From assembly GCA_903857495.1 (NCBI GenBank), contig CAIOFF010000056.1:1-64000 (forward strand): DNA of 64,000 bases. Reading direction: 5' to 3'. The notes under the pieces are model-generated. The model ran no database searches and was not told the origin of the DNA. It saw nothing but the letters and a program-made list of their open reading frames with translations. This DNA comes from an uncultured Holophagaceae bacterium. GTDB lineage: Bacteria; Acidobacteriota; Holophagae; Holophagales; Holophagaceae. Numbering within the stretch: the stretch's first letter is position 1; the number at the start of each line of letters is the position of its first letter. Below, one piece after another: positions 7,619 through 14,620 of this stretch. The translations under genes were made by a program, and so were the position numbers.

Positions 7619-9967
7619 ATGCCTGCCCAGGATGGCTCAAGCAACCTGCTTTCCTCCGGTGTCCTACCTGTTCATGAAAACGGCATGGAGGGCCTCCAGT
7701 CGCTGCTGCAGCTGGTGCCCTTCGGAATCGTGTTCCAGGATGCGGAGGGGAACATCCTCACTGCCAACCCGGCTGCCGAGAGCGTCCTCGGGCTTTCCTA
7801 CGAGCAGATGGTGGGCCGCAAGAGCATCGACCCAAGGTGGAAGGCTCTCCACGAAGACGGCTCCCCCTTCCCAGGAGAGGACCAGCCGGCCATGACGGCC
7901 CTGCGCTCCGGCCTTCCTGGCGAAGCGATCATGGGGCTGTTCAACCCGAGCAAGGAACGGACAACCTGGATCACCGTCTCCGCCGTTCCCCTTTTCCGTC
8001 CTGGCGAGGACACCCCCTATCAGGTGTTGACCACATTCCTGGACATTACCGAGCGCAGGCGGATCGAGGAAGAGCTGCGTGAGAGTCAGGACCTGTTCCG
8101 GGCCATCTTTGACAGCAACACGATCGGCATTGTCGTCTCGGCCGTGACCGGGCCCACGGATGGCTCCGTCCTGACCAGCAATCGCGCCTTCCAGGAGCTG
8201 GTCGGATATTCGAATGAAGAGCTGGCCTGCAGAAGCTTCAAGGAATACACCCACCCCGACTATATCGAAGCCGAAGAGGCCCTGATTGAGGGGTTGACCA
8301 CGCAAACGCGCGCCTTCTATCAGATCGAAAAACGGTTTGTGCGCAAGGGTGGACAGGTTGTCTGGGGGCGACTGCATGGCATTGCCCTGCGGGACCGGGG
8401 AGGGCGGGTCACCGGCGGCGTGTGCGTGATCGAAGACATCACGGGGCGCAAGCAGGTTGAAGAGGCTCTGGAGATGAGCCGAAGGACCCTGTTCGAGGCG
8501 CAGAGACTCGCCCAGGTCGGTAGCTGGCAGTGGGACCTTCAAACGAACAAGGTTCAGTGGTCGCCTGAGATCTACCGCATCACGGGCCTTGATCCAGAGA
8601 ACTATGGCGGAAGCCCCGATCTATTCCTGGAGATCGTCCATCCTGATGACAAGGACGCCTTCACCCAAGTGATGAATAAGACGCGCAGCCAAGAGGGGAC
8701 GACACCCCTCGAATACCGCGTGGTCCGTCCGGACGGTTCCGTGCGCACGGTGTTCGCCACCGGAACCCTGGTCTTGGATGCGGAGGGCCGGACTACCCAA
8801 TGCATTGGCACGATCCAGGACATCACGGAGCGCAGGCTGGCCGAGGAGGTCAACTTAAGGCTGCAGCAACAGCTCCAGCAAGCCCAGAAGATGGAGAGCC
8901 TTGGGAACTTGTCCGGGGGCATTGCTCACGACATGAACAATGTGCTCGGCGCCATCCTGGGAATCGCCTCGGCCAACCTCCAGATCCAACCCCCAGGAAG
9001 CCCCGCCCACAACTCCTTCGAGACCATTGTCAAGGCCGCCACCCGTGGCGGGGAGATGGTGAGAGGTCTGCTGTCGTTTGCCAGACAGAGTCAGGCTGAA
9101 GAACGAACTCTGGATCTGAATGCCATCCTCAAGGAGGATGCCGACCTCCTGGCACGGACAACGCTGGCCAGGGTGGAGCTGAGACTGGACCTCGAAGCTG
9201 ACCTCCTGCCGATCAGAGGGGATGCCGGTGCCTTGTCCCACGCTTTCATGAACCTCTGCGTCAATGCCGTGGATGCCATGCCCGAGAACGGCACCCTTTC
9301 CATCCGTACCAGGAACATCGGCAGGGAGTGGGCTGAAGTCGTCATTGGGGACACGGGATTGGGAATGTCCAAAGAGGTTCTTGAGAAGGCCATGGATCCC
9401 TTCTTCACCACCAAGGGTGTGGGCAAGGGAACGGGACTGGGCCTCACCATGGTCTACAAGACGGTGAAGGCCCATCGGGGGCTGATCGAGATCCAGAGCC
9501 AGCCTGGTCGAGGAACGCAAGTGACGATGCGGTTTCCGGCCAGCGAGTCCGTGAGGACTGACCATGAAGTTGATGCCGGGGCTCGGGCGGCTGTGCCTGC
9601 GCAAACGCTGCGCATCCTCCTGGTCGATGATGATGAACTCATCAGGAGTTCCACCGGAATGGTCGTTCAGACTCTGGGCCATGCTGTGACTACGAGTTCG
9701 AGTGGTGAGGAGGCACTGGCCCTGGTCGAGGCGGGGCTGCGGCCCGAGGCGGTGATCCTGGACATGAACATGCCGGGAATGGGTGGGGCCGGGACACTGC
9801 CTCGTCTGAGAGAGCTGCTTCCAGGTGTTCCTGTCCTGCTGTCCTCAGGGCGGACGGACCAGGCGGCACTGGACCTGAGCAAGGTCCACCCCTCTGTTCT
9901 CCTGCTCCCGAAGCCATTCAGCATCACTGAGCTGAAGGCGTGCCTTAGGTCGCTTGCAGGAGGCTGA
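7619..9967 (+). CDS. soluble PAS hybrid histidine kinase
   Basis: A 782-residue kinase. I place the start at the ATG at 7619, which follows a clear AGGAGGA site, rather than the longer ORF start at 7442. The upstream residues are low-complexity and overlap the terminator region. Three PAS/PAC units (about 15-420) end in DITERRRIEEE, DITGRKQVEE and DITERRLAEE. HisKA has its His in GGIAHDMNNVL (about 435), followed by HATPase_c with GKGTGLGL and a C-terminal receiver with Asp in VILDMNMPG (about 713). No membrane segment is present, so it should sense a cytoplasmic signal. The kinase, ATPase and receiver parts match those of the 3642-6947 kinase over long stretches (VNAVDAMPENGTL is identical). 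It is followed by an intrinsic terminator. Confidence 0.9.
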   Translation: MPAQDGSSNLLSSGVLPVHENGMEGLQSLLQLVPFGIVFQDAEGNILTANPAAESVLGLSYEQMVGRKSIDPRWKALHEDGSPFPGEDQPAMTALRSGLPGEAIMGLFNPSKERTTWITVSAVPLFRPGEDTPYQVLTTFLDITERRRIEEELRESQDLFRAIFDSNTIGIVVSAVTGPTDGSVLTSNRAFQELVGYSNEELACRSFKEYTHPDYIEAEEALIEGLTTQTRAFYQIEKRFVRKGGQVVWGRLHGIALRDRGGRVTGGVCVIEDITGRKQVEEALEMSRRTLFEAQRLAQVGSWQWDLQTNKVQWSPEIYRITGLDPENYGGSPDLFLEIVHPDDKDAFTQVMNKTRSQEGTTPLEYRVVRPDGSVRTVFATGTLVLDAEGRTTQCIGTIQDITERRLAEEVNLRLQQQLQQAQKMESLGNLSGGIAHDMNNVLGAILGIASANLQIQPPGSPAHNSFETIVKAATRGGEMVRGLLSFARQSQAEERTLDLNAILKEDADLLARTTLARVELRLDLEADLLPIRGDAGALSHAFMNLCVNAVDAMPENGTLSIRTRNIGREWAEVVIGDTGLGMSKEVLEKAMDPFFTTKGVGKGTGLGLTMVYKTVKAHRGLIEIQSQPGRGTQVTMRFPASESVRTDHEVDAGARAAVPAQTLRILLVDDDELIRSSTGMVVQTLGHAVTTSSSGEEALALVEAGLRPEAVILDMNMPGMGGAGTLPRLRELLPGVPVLLSSGRTDQAALDLSKVHPSVLLLPKPFSITELKACLRSLAGG

Positions 9968-10097
9968 GGCTGTCTATCTGAAGCAGCGTTCAGCTCGGAC
10001 CTCGTCGGCATGGTCTGGTGATGCCACAAGGTGAACTCGTCGCCTCTGCGATAGGGCGTCGCCCAGGTTGGGACCCGTCGCTCCAGGACCACCGACC

Positions 10098-10122
10098 AAG
10101 CCCCTGCAGGTCAGGGGCTTTT
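10098..10122 (+). terminator. intrinsic terminator after the hybrid kinase
   Basis: A 9-bp perfect stem AAGCCCCTG / CAGGGGCTT with loop CAGGT is followed by TTTTG. It ends transcription of the plus-strand kinase and may also serve the convergent minus-strand mini-gene. The remaining sequence between 9968 and 10097 holds nothing else I can support. Confidence 0.8.
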
Positions 10123-10145
10123 GCTTGGGTGCGCTCGAGCTCTCC

Positions 10146-10238
10146 TCAGCCCCTCTTCAACGACCGGTCGATGAGAATCGCGACGATGGCGACCGCGAAG
10201 CAGAGACCGGCGGCGTAGAGCTTCCAGTTGGGGTTCAT
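10146..10238 (-). CDS. 30-residue single-pass membrane protein
   Basis: Too short for the ORF track. The minus strand reads ATG AAC CCC AAC TGG from 10238 to a TGA at 10146, giving MNPNWKLYAAG followed by LCFAVAIVAILI and the basic end DRSLKRG. That is a short polar start, one hydrophobic helix of about 15-18 residues and a positively charged C-terminal end. An AGAGGAG ribosome site lies 6 bases before the ATG. The gene starts 24 bases after the stop of the OPA-family transporter on the same strand and ends before a terminator, so the two are probably co-transcribed. It could be a small accessory subunit of that transporter; this is inference from position and topology. Confidence 0.6.
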   Translation of the reverse strand: MNPNWKLYAAGLCFAVAIVAILIDRSLKRG

Positions 10239-10262
10239 CTCGCGCTCCTCTGCAGCCTTGAA

Positions 10263-11645
10263 CTATTGCTCTGGGCGTGGTTCTGGGGTCATTCTCCCGC
10301 TCTGCCGCTGCATGTGCCTGGCCAGGAGGGTCAGGGCGACACTGGCGAGCGCGGCGGCGAGCCAGCAGGCGCGCACGCTGGTGAAGTCGTAGGCGGGGAG
10401 GCCGGCGCCACTGAGGCGGCCGCGGCCGATGAGCCAGCCGCTAAGCACGTCCTGGATGCCGGCGCCGATGTAGCTGGCCACGCCCACAAGGCCCAGGGCC
10501 GTGCCCGCGGCGGCCCGGGGCACGGAGTCCACGGCCATCAGGCCGCCCATGAGGCAGACCAGGGAGCCGATGGAGAGGCCGAAGCCCACCATGCTGAGGG
10601 CATCCAGGATCCGCGGGCCGTGGGGTACCAGGAGCATCAGCGCCAGCGAGGCGCAGTTCAGCAGGCCGAAGAGCACGGAGGGCTTCACCCGGTCCCCGTG
10701 GAAGACCACGTCCGAGAGCCAGCCGGAGGCGATGGTGCCGATGACGCCGCACACGGAGCTGATGGCCACCAGGCTGCCCGCCTCCACCAATGTGTAGCCC
10801 TTGGCGTGGTGGAAGTAGAACACGCCCCAGCTGTTCACGGCGTAGCGGGTGACATAGACGGCGGCGCTGGCCGAGGCGATGCACCAGACCAGCGGACTGC
10901 GCAGCACGCGCAGCTGCTCCTGGGTGAGCAGGCCCGAGGGCTTCACCGGAACCGCTTCCACAGCGACCGTGGCGCTCGCCTCCAACGGCTTGTGCCGGAA
11001 GAGCACCCAGATGAGCAGCACGCCGAAGGCCCCGGCGGCGGCGCTGGCGAGGAAGCCCGCCCGCCAGCCCCAGCTGGCCACCACCAGGGAGGTGAGCAGG
11101 AAGGTGATGGCCTCGCCGAGGTTGTGGCTGGCGCTCCAGAGGCCGTAGCAGGTGCCCCGCTGGCGCGGCTCGAACCAGCGGGTGATGCCCACGACGCAGG
11201 CGCTGGCGCCCATGGACTGCAGCCAGCCGTTCAGCCCCCAGAGGGCGGCGAAGCCCGCGAAGACCAGCCAGCCCCCGGCCCAGCCCAGGGCCAGGTTCAC
11301 CAGCGCCGAGCCCACCAGGCCCAGGGCCAGCAGCAGGCGGAGGTTCAGGCGGTCCGCCAGCACCCCATTGGCGAACTTGCCCGCGGCGTAGGCAAAGAAG
11401 AGGGCTGATCCGGCGATGCCGACCTGGGCTTCGGTCAACACGCCGGTGGACACCAGGGGGGCCTTCACCACGGCGAGGCTGAGGCGGCAGACGTAATAGA
11501 ACCCATAGCCGAAGGTGGCTCCCGCCAGCACCGCCCACTGGCGGCCCGTGACCTCGCCCCAGCCGAAACGGCTCACTGCCGCGCTCCGAGCGCAGGAGGA
11601 AAGGGCCACAGGGGCAGGGTGGGGGCGGGAACCAGCATGCCCCAT
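10263..11645 (-). CDS. MFS transporter, organophosphate:phosphate antiporter (GlpT/UhpC-like) family
   Basis: About 460 residues with roughly 12 hydrophobic segments. The N-terminus FGYGFYYVCRLSLAVVKAP is typical of the OPA branch of the major facilitator superfamily, which exchanges sugar phosphates or glycerol 3-phosphate for phosphate; some members (UhpC) act as sensors. The track's longer start (11744) adds a low-complexity Pro/Arg-rich leader, so I prefer the ATG at 11645. GTG codons slightly downstream are also possible. The substrate cannot be read from the sequence. It is followed by a 30-residue membrane protein on the same strand and is divergent from the cupin gene. Confidence 0.8.
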   Translation of the reverse strand: MGHAGSRPHPAPVALSSCARSAAVSRFGWGEVTGRQWAVLAGATFGYGFYYVCRLSLAVVKAPLVSTGVLTEAQVGIAGSALFFAYAAGKFANGVLADRLNLRLLLALGLVGSALVNLALGWAGGWLVFAGFAALWGLNGWLQSMGASACVVGITRWFEPRQRGTCYGLWSASHNLGEAITFLLTSLVVASWGWRAGFLASAAAGAFGVLLIWVLFRHKPLEASATVAVEAVPVKPSGLLTQEQLRVLRSPLVWCIASASAAVYVTRYAVNSWGVFYFHHAKGYTLVEAGSLVAISSVCGVIGTIASGWLSDVVFHGDRVKPSVLFGLLNCASLALMLLVPHGPRILDALSMVGFGLSIGSLVCLMGGLMAVDSVPRAAAGTALGLVGVASYIGAGIQDVLSGWLIGRGRLSGAGLPAYDFTSVRACWLAAALASVALTLLARHMQRQSGRMTPEPRPEQ

Positions 11646-11746
11646 CGAACCACGCCCCCTCAGCGGGGGGACAGGGGTTTTCGGGCTCCGGTGCCGGTAG
11701 GCTGGTTGAAGGCCTCCCCACGGTTGTCCCATCCACCGGAGCACTC

Positions 11747-12208
11747 ATGACCCTGCCGACCTGCCTTCCCCTCGCAGCCGTGCTGCTGTTTTCGGGCTGC
11801 GGCTCGGCGCTCGTCGCCCAGGCTCCCAAGGCGGCGCTGGCGGTGACCTCGACCTCGCTGCTCAAGACCAACACCACCTGGAACGGTGCGCCCATCACCT
11901 ATTCCAAGTCCGGCAGCCCTGAGATCCAGTCCGTTATCGTCACTATTCCCGCGGGTTCAGCCACCGCCTGGCACCTCCACCCCGTCAACAACATCGCCTA
12001 TGTGCTCGAAGGAAAGGTGCGCCTCGAGCTGGAGAACGGCACGACGAAAAGCTTCAGCGCCGGAGAGTCCTTCGCGGAAGTGGTGAACACCTGGCACCGC
12101 GGTACCAACCTCGGCGAGGGCCCGCTCCGGATCCTGGTGATCTATCTCGGCGAGATCGGCACGCCCCTCTCCGCCGCCAAGGGTGGCGTGGCTCCCGAGA
12201 AGCATTGA
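11747..12208 (+). CDS. secreted cupin-domain protein
   Basis: 153 residues. The first 25 or so are a hydrophobic signal sequence (PLAAVLLFSGCGSALVAQA). It could be cleaved after AQA or lipidated at the Cys of FSGC, although that lipobox is imperfect. The mature part is a single small beta-barrel cupin. The metal-binding pattern is visible as AWHLHPVNNIAYVLEGKV (HxH plus a downstream E-like position) and a later His in NTWHRG. Such stand-alone periplasmic cupins bind a metal and a small ligand or carry out simple oxygen or isomerase chemistry; which one cannot be said. It is divergent from the OPA transporter and convergent with the small-protein gene at 12261. Confidence 0.8.
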   Translation: MTLPTCLPLAAVLLFSGCGSALVAQAPKAALAVTSTSLLKTNTTWNGAPITYSKSGSPEIQSVIVTIPAGSATAWHLHPVNNIAYVLEGKVRLELENGTTKSFSAGESFAEVVNTWHRGTNLGEGPLRILVIYLGEIGTPLSAAKGGVAPEKH

Positions 12209-12260
12209 GCCTGGCCGCGGTCCGGGTCGAAGAAGTCCTCATCCATCCTCGTCGCGGCGC

Positions 12261-12521
12261 CTAGAGCCGCGCCCGCTCAGCCCGGATGAGGTCCCAGAGA
12301 TCCTGCAGGACAAGCCCCGAGGCGACCCGCTCCCGCTCCAGCATGGCTTCGGCCAGATCCTTGGGGTCCGTGTAGGTCACCCCCTGGTATTCCCACACCC
12401 AGAAGTCATTGGCGAGCCGCACTGAGAAGGTGTGCTTGCCAAGCCTGAAGGTGCCGCCGGTGGGCGTGTTCATGGTCAGGACGAGGATCCTGCTTTCGAG
12501 CGAGCCGTGGCCAGAACCCAT
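12261..12521 (-). CDS. small conserved protein, paralogue of the one at 14145
   Basis: 86 residues with no signal peptide. The start ATG follows an excellent AAAGGAGG site. The core TGGTFRLG...FSVR...DFWVWEYQGVTYTDPKDLAEAML lines up with SGGGFWLG...IVVR...DWWEWKACGKVFFDPHDLAETLT of the protein at 14145, so the two are paralogues flanking hisC. The pattern of aromatic residues and a closing DPxDLAE helix suggests a small beta-sheet domain with a C-terminal helix. I do not recognise the family and assign no function. Its neighbour upstream on the same strand is a small two-CxxC protein about 40 bases away. Confidence 0.7.
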   Translation of the reverse strand: MGSGHGSLESRILVLTMNTPTGGTFRLGKHTFSVRLANDFWVWEYQGVTYTDPKDLAEAMLERERVASGLVLQDLWDLIRAERARL

Positions 12522-12558
12522 CAGTGCCTCCTTTGATTGCGCCGATCAATGGGTCTTC

Positions 12559-12786
12559 TCACAAACCCGTTCGGCGGTGGCCACGGGGGCCCCCGCGGTG
12601 CAGGGCGGTCTCGTGGTAGGCCAGCAGAAAATGGTTCTTCAGGCACTTGTTGCAGATGCCGTGGGAGATGAGGGCGTTGGGCCACGCCTTGATGACGAAC
12701 CGCTCGAGGGTCTTCGGCAACCAGACGCTGTTGATGTTGATGGCGTCACACCAGGCGCACTTGATCAAAAAGTCCTTTTTCTTCAT
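12559..12786 (-). CDS. small two-CxxC zinc-binding-like protein
   Basis: 75 residues from the ATG at 12786, which is preceded by CGGAGGATGTC. The longer track ORF (165 aa) runs into unrelated low-complexity sequence and overlaps the region ahead of hisC. Two cysteine pairs, CAWC near the N-terminus and CNKC about 40 residues later, fit a single zinc site, and histidines follow (HGIC, KNHF). The first part is basic (MKKKDFLIK). The family is unknown to me; such proteins often bind nucleic acid or act as small adaptors. It probably forms a two-gene unit with the small protein at 12261 and is divergent from hisC. Confidence 0.65.
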   Translation of the reverse strand: MKKKDFLIKCAWCDAININSVWLPKTLERFVIKAWPNALISHGICNKCLKNHFLLAYHETALHRGGPRGHRRTGL

Positions 12787-13013
12787 GACATCCTCCGGGG
12801 CAGGAGGCCCATGTTGCTGGAATGGAATCCAAGCATAGGGGTTCTGACTGGGCCGGCCATCCCGGGTATCGGGTAGTCCGGGTATCGGGAAACAGGTAGG
12901 GCCCGGGGGCCGTGGTACGATGGGCTGGCCTTCCTGCTGCCCGGCGCAGGGAATGAACCTGCTGGCCTCGCCGCCCGTGGCCCGTTGCTCACCATCCTCT
13001 GACTGAAGTGACC

Positions 13014-14087
13014 ATGAGCCGATTCTGGAGTCCCGTCGTTCGCACCTTGACCCCATACGTTCCCGGCGAGCAGCCGAAGCAGGAACGCATCGTCAAGCTC
13101 AACACGAACGAGAACCCCTACGGCCCCTCTCCCCGGGCCCTGGAGGCCATCCAGACCGCATCGGGGGATGCTCTGCGGCTCTACCCGGACCCGAACAGCG
13201 AGGCCCTGAAGCGCGCCCTGGCGACGCAGCTGCGGGTCCGCCCGGACCAGGTCTTCGTCGGCAACGGCTCCGACGAGGTGCTGGCCCACGTGTTCCAGGC
13301 GCTGCTCAAGCAGGAGCGGCCGCTGTGGTTCCCGGACATCACCTACAGCTTCTATCCCGTCTACTGCGGCCTCTACGGCATCGCCTCGCGGACCCGCCCC
13401 CTGGCGGAGGACTTCTCCATGCGCGTGGAGGACTACCTGCCCACGCCGGACGAGTGCGCAGGCGGGATCATCTTCCCCAATCCCAACGCGCCCACGGGCT
13501 GCCCCGTGCCGCTGGCGGGGGTCGCGCGCATCGCCGCCGGAAACCCGGATGCGGTGGTGGTCGTCGATGAGGCCTACGTGGACTTTGGCGGCGAGAGCGC
13601 GGTCGGTCTGGTGGACCGTCACCCGAACCTGCTGGTGGTCCAGACCTTCTCCAAGAGCCGCTCTTTGGCCGGTCTGCGGGTGGGCTTCGCCATCGGCCAC
13701 CCGGAGCTCATCGAGGCGCTGGAGCGGGTGAAGAACAGCTTCAACTCCTACCCGCTGGACCGCCTGGCGCTGGCGGGCGCGGTGGCCTCCGTGCAGGACG
13801 TGGACTACTTCCAGGCCTGCTGCCAGAAGGTGATCGCCACCCGCCAGCGACTGGTCGCGCAGCTGGACGCCCTGGGCTTCGAGGTGCTGCCCTCCGCCGC
13901 CAACTTCATCTTCGCCCGCCACCCTGGCCGGGATGCCGCCGCCCTCGCTGCCGAGCTGCGCCAGCGGGCCATCATCGTCCGGCACTTCCGCCTGCCGAGG
14001 ATTGACCAGCACCTCCGGATCACCGTGGGCACGGATGAGCAGTGCCAGCTCCTGGTCGAGGCGCTGACAGAGATCCTGGACCACTGA
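13014..14087 (+). CDS. hisC: histidinol-phosphate aminotransferase
   Basis: About 357 residues of the class I/II PLP aminotransferase fold. The opening [26 protein letters not shown] is the HisC hallmark. Other motifs are [26 protein letters not shown] (cofactor-binding Asn), [10 protein letters not shown] (Asp) and [16 protein letters not shown], where the Lys forms the Schiff base. HisC converts imidazole acetol phosphate and glutamate to histidinol phosphate in the cytoplasm. Length is normal. I prefer the ATG at 13014; the track begins two codons earlier at a GTG. It stands alone rather than in a his operon, with small unknown genes on both sides, so a role in aromatic amino-acid transamination is also possible. 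Confidence 0.9.
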   Translation: MSRFWSPVVRTLTPYVPGEQPKQERIVKLNTNENPYGPSPRALEAIQTASGDALRLYPDPNSEALKRALATQLRVRPDQVFVGNGSDEVLAHVFQALLKQERPLWFPDITYSFYPVYCGLYGIASRTRPLAEDFSMRVEDYLPTPDECAGGIIFPNPNAPTGCPVPLAGVARIAAGNPDAVVVVDEAYVDFGGESAVGLVDRHPNLLVVQTFSKSRSLAGLRVGFAIGHPELIEALERVKNSFNSYPLDRLALAGAVASVQDVDYFQACCQKVIATRQRLVAQLDALGFEVLPSAANFIFARHPGRDAAALAAELRQRAIIVRHFRLPRIDQHLRITVGTDEQCQLLVEALTEILDH

Positions 14088-14144
14088 TCCGTCCCGGAGG
14101 CGGGCTTTGTCTGAACCAGGCTGCTCGGCGGCCCTCCCAGGGAG

Positions 14145-14393
14145 CTAGGCCCTCGACTCGAAGCTGTGACGATGATGGGCCTGGGCCTGGTGGCGTCGGG
14201 GCCGGAAGTGGGCGACACGCCTTCGGGTGAGGGTCTCGGCAAGGTCGTGCGGGTCGAAGAAGACCTTGCCGCAGGCCTTCCACTCCCACCAGTCGGGGCC
14301 GTAGCGGACGACGATGAAGCTGCCGCCCAGCCAGAACCCCCCGCCACTCGGGGTGCTCGCCGTCAGTTCCATGATGAGCGCTTCTGAAACCAC
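14145..14393 (-). CDS. small conserved protein, paralogue of the one at 12261
   Basis: 82 residues starting at a GTG preceded by GGGAGGTG at good spacing. The core is clearly related to the 12261 protein (GGxFxLG, VVRYGPDWWEWK, FFDPHDLAETL), but the C-terminal tail is different and His/Arg-rich (RPRRHQAQAHHRH). Such a tail could bind metal or nucleic acid. The function is unknown. It is convergent with hisC. Upstream lies an AT-rich stretch that probably holds its promoter. Confidence 0.65.
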   Translation of the reverse strand: MVSEALIMELTASTPSGGGFWLGGSFIVVRYGPDWWEWKACGKVFFDPHDLAETLTRRRVAHFRPRRHQAQAHHRHSFESRA

Positions 14394-14550
14394 GCTTCAC
14401 CTCCCAGGGGACGTTCAAGCCAGAGGCGCTGGTGGCAGGCGTGGCGGGCAGGGGCTTTCGCGTACTCGCCTCACCAGGCCAGCCAGGGATCTGGCCTCAG
14501 GTGCCCTCAAGATAGGTCAGAGGCTTCTGGCCGCAAGCCACAATGGACAC

Positions 14551-14590
14551 AAAAGTAATCAATTATTGGTATAAATCATTTGATTTAGGC
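14551..14590. promoter_or_regulatory. AT-rich patch with a 14-bp palindrome
   Basis: In otherwise GC-rich sequence, a stretch of about 40 bases is mostly A and T. It contains the palindrome AAATCATTTGATTT (14573-14586) and a nearby TAATCAATTA-like motif. It lies about 180 bases upstream of the minus-strand gene starting at 14393, just after the 3' end of the hybrid kinase. It could be a promoter/operator or a binding site for a nucleoid protein. Nothing else is visible in 14394-14620. Confidence 0.35.
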
Positions 14591-14620
14591 TCGCCAGGCC
14601 CCCTGGCAGCTCTGCCAGGC

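Noticed and set aside
10040-10097. tRNA-like 3' end (GGTTGGGACCC...GGACCACC) before the terminator at 10098
   Set aside because: The stretch resembles a T arm by eye, but no 5-bp T stem with a seven-base loop and no acceptor pairing can be drawn from it. It may be an old tRNA scar, but I cannot support it.
11646-11744. Longer N-terminus of the OPA transporter
   Set aside because: The extra 33 residues are Pro/Arg-rich, abut the divergent cupin start and would precede the normal family N-terminus.
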